Assembly: GCA_965240325.2 (NCBI GenBank)
Contig: OZ251245.1
Coordinates: 1,054,001 to 1,118,000 of the forward strand
Length of the DNA stretch: 64,000 nt
Source: Rebecca billardiae RCC1528
Taxonomy: Eukaryota > Haptophyta
Reading direction: 5' to 3'
Under the pieces are notes generated by a model. That model was not told the origin of the DNA. It did no database searches and saw only the letters and a list, made by a program, of their open reading frames with translations. Both the position numbers and the translations under genes were made by a program. The stretch's first letter is position 1. Every line of letters begins with the position of its first letter. Positions 61,118-64,000 of the stretch are shown one piece after another.

Positions 61118-64000
61118 TCACAGCTCCTCCTCCTCCTCCGGCTGCGTCGGCTCGCGCATCGACGCCTCGCGCACCGAGGCGACGATCTGCTCGTACTGCG
61201 CGATCGCGGCCTCGTCGAGCAGCCCGGGCTCCTCCGCGCCCACCGCGACCTTGGGCGGCGGCTCCGCCGATGCGCCGAGGCCGATGCCGCCCGGCCCGTG
61301 CTCGTGCTCCAGCCTGCGCACGGTCGCGGCGAGCCGCCTGTACAGCCCCCACGCCTCGGTGAGCAGCTGCTGCGGCGGCGGCTGCGGCCCGTCCGCCACC
61401 TCGTTGGCGAGCTTGGCCATCGCCGCGCCGAGCTGCTGCAGGTGGCGCTTCCCCTCCGCCTTCTGCGGCCAGCTGCGGATCTTGGCCTGCGTGAGCTCCC
61501 ACTCCTCGAGCAGCACGTTGGCCACCTCCTCCGAGCCCGCGAGCAGCTCCTCCACCGAGGGCGCGCGCGAGAGCGACGCCGCGTCGGCGCGCAGCAGTAG
61601 CAGCCCGTGGCCGTGCATCACGCTGGCAAACGCTGACGGCTCGATGCCCGGCGCGGCGGCGGGCTGGCCGGCGCGCTCGCCCGCCGAGAGCGCGTGCGCC
61701 TCGGCGTACATCTGCAGCAGCTCGCGCATCGACACGCGCGAGGAGAGGCGGCGCACCACGTCCGAGAACTCGTCGAAGGCGAGCAGGCCGTCGCCGTCCA
61801 CGTCGGCCGCGCTGAACAGCGCCGCGAGCAGCCGAGACGATGCGTCGCGCTCCGCCTGCGCGGCCGCGGCGGCGAGCGCGAGGAGCGAGTCCAGGTCGAC
61901 GGCGAGGCCGTCGAGCGAGGCCGCCGCGCCCGCGGGGCCGGTGCCGGTGCCGGGCGGCGCGCGCGGGCGCGACGGCGCGCGGCCGTGCAGCACGCCGGCG
62001 CGCGCCGCGGCGGCGGCGGCGGCGGCGGCGGGCGCGGCCGCGGCCGCCTCTGCCGGCGGCGGCGTGACACACGCCTCAGCTAGCCGGCGGCGCAGCTCGG
62101 CAAACTCTGTGCCGGGCGCGTGCGCGAAGGCCTGCGCGCCGCCGGGCGCGCGTGGGTCGAGCGTGGGTCGCGCGGTCGCGCGCGTGAGTGAGCCCGCGGG
62201 GTCACGCACGCACGGCGGCCGGCGCGCCTCGAAAGTCCGGAGGCCCTCGGCGCTCGGCGCTCGGCGAGCGCGGCGGCGCGGGCGCGGCGCGCCGTGCTCG
62301 CGCGCGCGCTCACCTGCGCGAGCGCTCGCATCGCCGTCTCGGCATCGATGAGGCAGGGCGTGCCCTTGGCGCCGGTCCACTCTGAGACGCGCGGCGCGCG
62401 GCCGAGCAGGCCCTGCAGCGCGCCCAGCGTCGCGAACGCCGCGTCCGCCGCCTCCTGTGAGAGCGGCGACCACAGCCCCAGGAGCCGGCCGCACAGATGC
62501 GCTTTGGAGTTGTGCCCTCTGCACGCGCCCAGACTGCGCGAGAGGGCGAAGAGCGCCGCGCGCGCGCGGCGGTGCGTGCCGTGCTGCAGCACGAGGTGCT
62601 GCTCGGCGAACGCGGCGAAGGGCTGCGGGCGGTGCGGGCGGCGCGGCGGCGCGGCGGGGTGTGTCAGTGGCGCGCCACCACGGCCGAGGCGCGCGGCGCG
62701 GCGCAAGCGCGCGGCCGCGGCGCGGCGTGGGCGACGAGCGCGGTGGGGGCGACGAGCGCGGTGGGGTCGAAGGCCATGCGACGGGCGGCGGCGCGCGCGC
62801 AGCACCTGCTCGACCGCGGCGAGCTTGGCGCGCGCGCGCGAGGCTGCTTCGATCCCGAGGTCGATGCCCGACGCCGCCGGCGGCGGCGGCGGCTGCTGCT
62901 GCTGCGCGCCCCCGCCCCCGGCAGCGGCGTCCGCCGCCGCGCCCTCCGCGCCCGCCGCCTCCGCCTCCGCCTCCGCGCGCGCGTCGAGCCGCGCGGCGTA
63001 CAGCTGCGAGACGAGACGCGCCATCTCGCGCTCGGTGAGCGGCGCGTGCTCGGGCTCGGTGTCGCCCACGGTGGGCGGCAGCCCGACCGTGCCGTCCACG
63101 CGCTCCGCCTCCGCCTCCGCCGCGGCCGCGGCCAGGTCCGTCACGGCGATCGAGCCAACGCCATCGCCACCTCTCAGCAGCACATCGGCGGCGCCGACGA
63201 CCGCCGCGCCGCTCCCGCCGAATGCGGACTGGACGGCCATGTCCTTGCGCGAGGCGAAGCGCTCCTCCCACGGGGCGAGCCGGAGCGCCGCGTCCGCGAG
63301 GCTGTCGTCCAGCTCCGCCGCGCGGCCCGCCGCCTCCGCCGCCGCCTTCTCCGCGGCCGCGCGCGCGGCCGCGTCGACCGCGGCCGAGCGCTGAGCTCGC
63401 TCGGCCGTGGCGGCGGCGGCATCCAGGCTGCTGTCCGCGTCGGCGAGCGTGTCGCCGAGCGCGCGCTCGGTGGCGTGCGCGGCGGCGAGCTCGAGCCGGA
63501 GCGCCTCGGCGCGCGCCGCCTCCGCCGCCACCGCGCCGTGCGCCGCCCGCTCCTTCTCCGCCGCCACCGCCGCCTGCGCCTTGTGCTCCTGCAGCGCGCC
63601 GCGTGAGGCGGCAAGCTCGGCGCGCGCCGCGTCCGCCGCGCGCCTCGCGTCCTCCGCCGCCTCGCGCTCGGCGGACGCGCGCGCCTCGGCCTTCTCGACC
63701 TCGACGGCGGCGCGCGCGTCCGCCTCCGCCTGCGCGTTGAGCATCGCCGCGCGCGCCGCCTCCGCGCGCGCGATCGCCGCGCCCATCTCATCGCGCGCGC
63801 CGGCCGCGTCCGCGGCCGCGCCCGCCGCGCGCGACTCCGCCTCGGCCACCGCCGCGCGCGCCGCCGCCTCCTGCTCGACGAGCACCTTGCGCGCGGCGTC
63901 GTGCTCGGCGGCCTGCTCGGCGGCGGCGCGCTTGGCCTCCTGCAGCGCCGCCTGCGACTCGAGCGCGTCCTGCACCGCGCGCGCCGCGCGCTCCAGCGCC
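61118..64000 (-). CDS. EF-hand, coiled-coil protein (5' end beyond the window)
   Basis: Minus-strand gene open to the window edge. Exons seen: 64000-62806, 62622-62314 and 62131-61118 (introns 183 and 182 bp, phase 0), about 839 residues. The first part is a long Ala/Glu coiled coil (over 250 residues). After a short linker, exon 2 contains a compact segment (SRSLGACRGHNSKAHLCGRL, then LIDAETAMRAL). Exon 3 holds an EF-hand, FSAADVDGDGLLAFDEF, with all calcium ligands, then helical sequence ending in QPEEEEEL. It would bind calcium and oligomerise. Long coiled coil plus EF-hand is common in ciliary and cytoskeletal proteins, but I cannot name the family. Confidence 0.78.

Noticed and set aside
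1-64000. Excess of introns whose length is a multiple of three
   Set aside because: 9 of the 21 introns I placed are multiples of three. About 7 are expected by chance, so there is no real excess. Stop-free introns are explained by very high GC.

Overview
The window is nuclear DNA from a GC-rich, single-celled, flagellated eukaryote. Most genes have few introns. All introns I could place are short GT-AG introns (about 90-320 bp), themselves extremely GC-rich, with donors such as GTGCGC, GTGCGG and GTACGC. The gene set combines flagellar/microtubule genes (axonemal dynein p28-like protein, katanin p80, a kinesin), two-component signalling proteins, a shikimate-pathway enzyme and many lineage-specific secreted or membrane proteins. 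That mix, with the base composition and splice sites, suggests a microalga, most likely a haptophyte; this is an inference, not shown by a marker gene. No rRNA, convincing tRNA, CRISPR, bacterial operon or viral gene was seen.

Layout. 1-12.7 kb is gene-dense: a cyclic-nucleotide-gated channel, a dynein p28 fused to a TRF2/HOY1-type PH-like domain, a lineage-specific basic-tailed protein divergent from an ankyrin protein, a secreted Cys-rich protein divergent from a sulfotransferase, and an archaeal-type 3-dehydroquinate synthase. 13.1-13.95 kb is an 844-bp foldback element. 14.07-15.7 kb encodes an MDP-1 phosphatase/cold-shock/ASCH triple fusion, followed by a repeat-bearing gap with a TA-flanked MITE-like element (17.03-17.54 kb). 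17.7-29 kb holds an Stc1-like zinc protein, a WW-WW-U-box ligase divergent from an F-box kinesin, a membrane hybrid histidine kinase with two receivers, and a large unknown protein. 29-32.65 kb is a repeat region (76-bp minisatellite, diverged duplications). 32.65-41.5 kb encodes a membrane protein, katanin p80, a DGQHR-domain protein with a potential N-myristoylation site, and an alpha/beta hydrolase. 41.5-46.7 kb is a second large repeat region with a composite inverted-repeat structure. 46.7-49.4 kb is an AMBRA1-like WD40 protein. 49.4-55.6 kb contains AT microsatellites and two tandem secreted paralogues. 55.6-64 kb holds an aldo-keto reductase, an epoxide-hydrolase-like enzyme, a response-regulator/pseudokinase and a truncated EF-hand coiled-coil protein.

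Functionally, the katanin p80, dynein p28, kinesin and possibly the EF-hand coiled-coil protein point to cilia and microtubules. The hybrid kinase, the response-regulator protein and the cyclic-nucleotide channel are signalling parts. The U-box, F-box kinesin and AMBRA1-like proteins are candidate ubiquitin-ligase components. Four gene pairs are divergent with under 330 bp between starts and probably share promoters. The most novel-looking items are the domain fusions (PH-like/p28, MDP-1/CSD/ASCH, F-box/kinesin), the DGQHR protein, and the channel lacking a GYG filter. Exon borders were deduced by eye from splice sites, frame continuity and conserved motifs; transcripts were not available.
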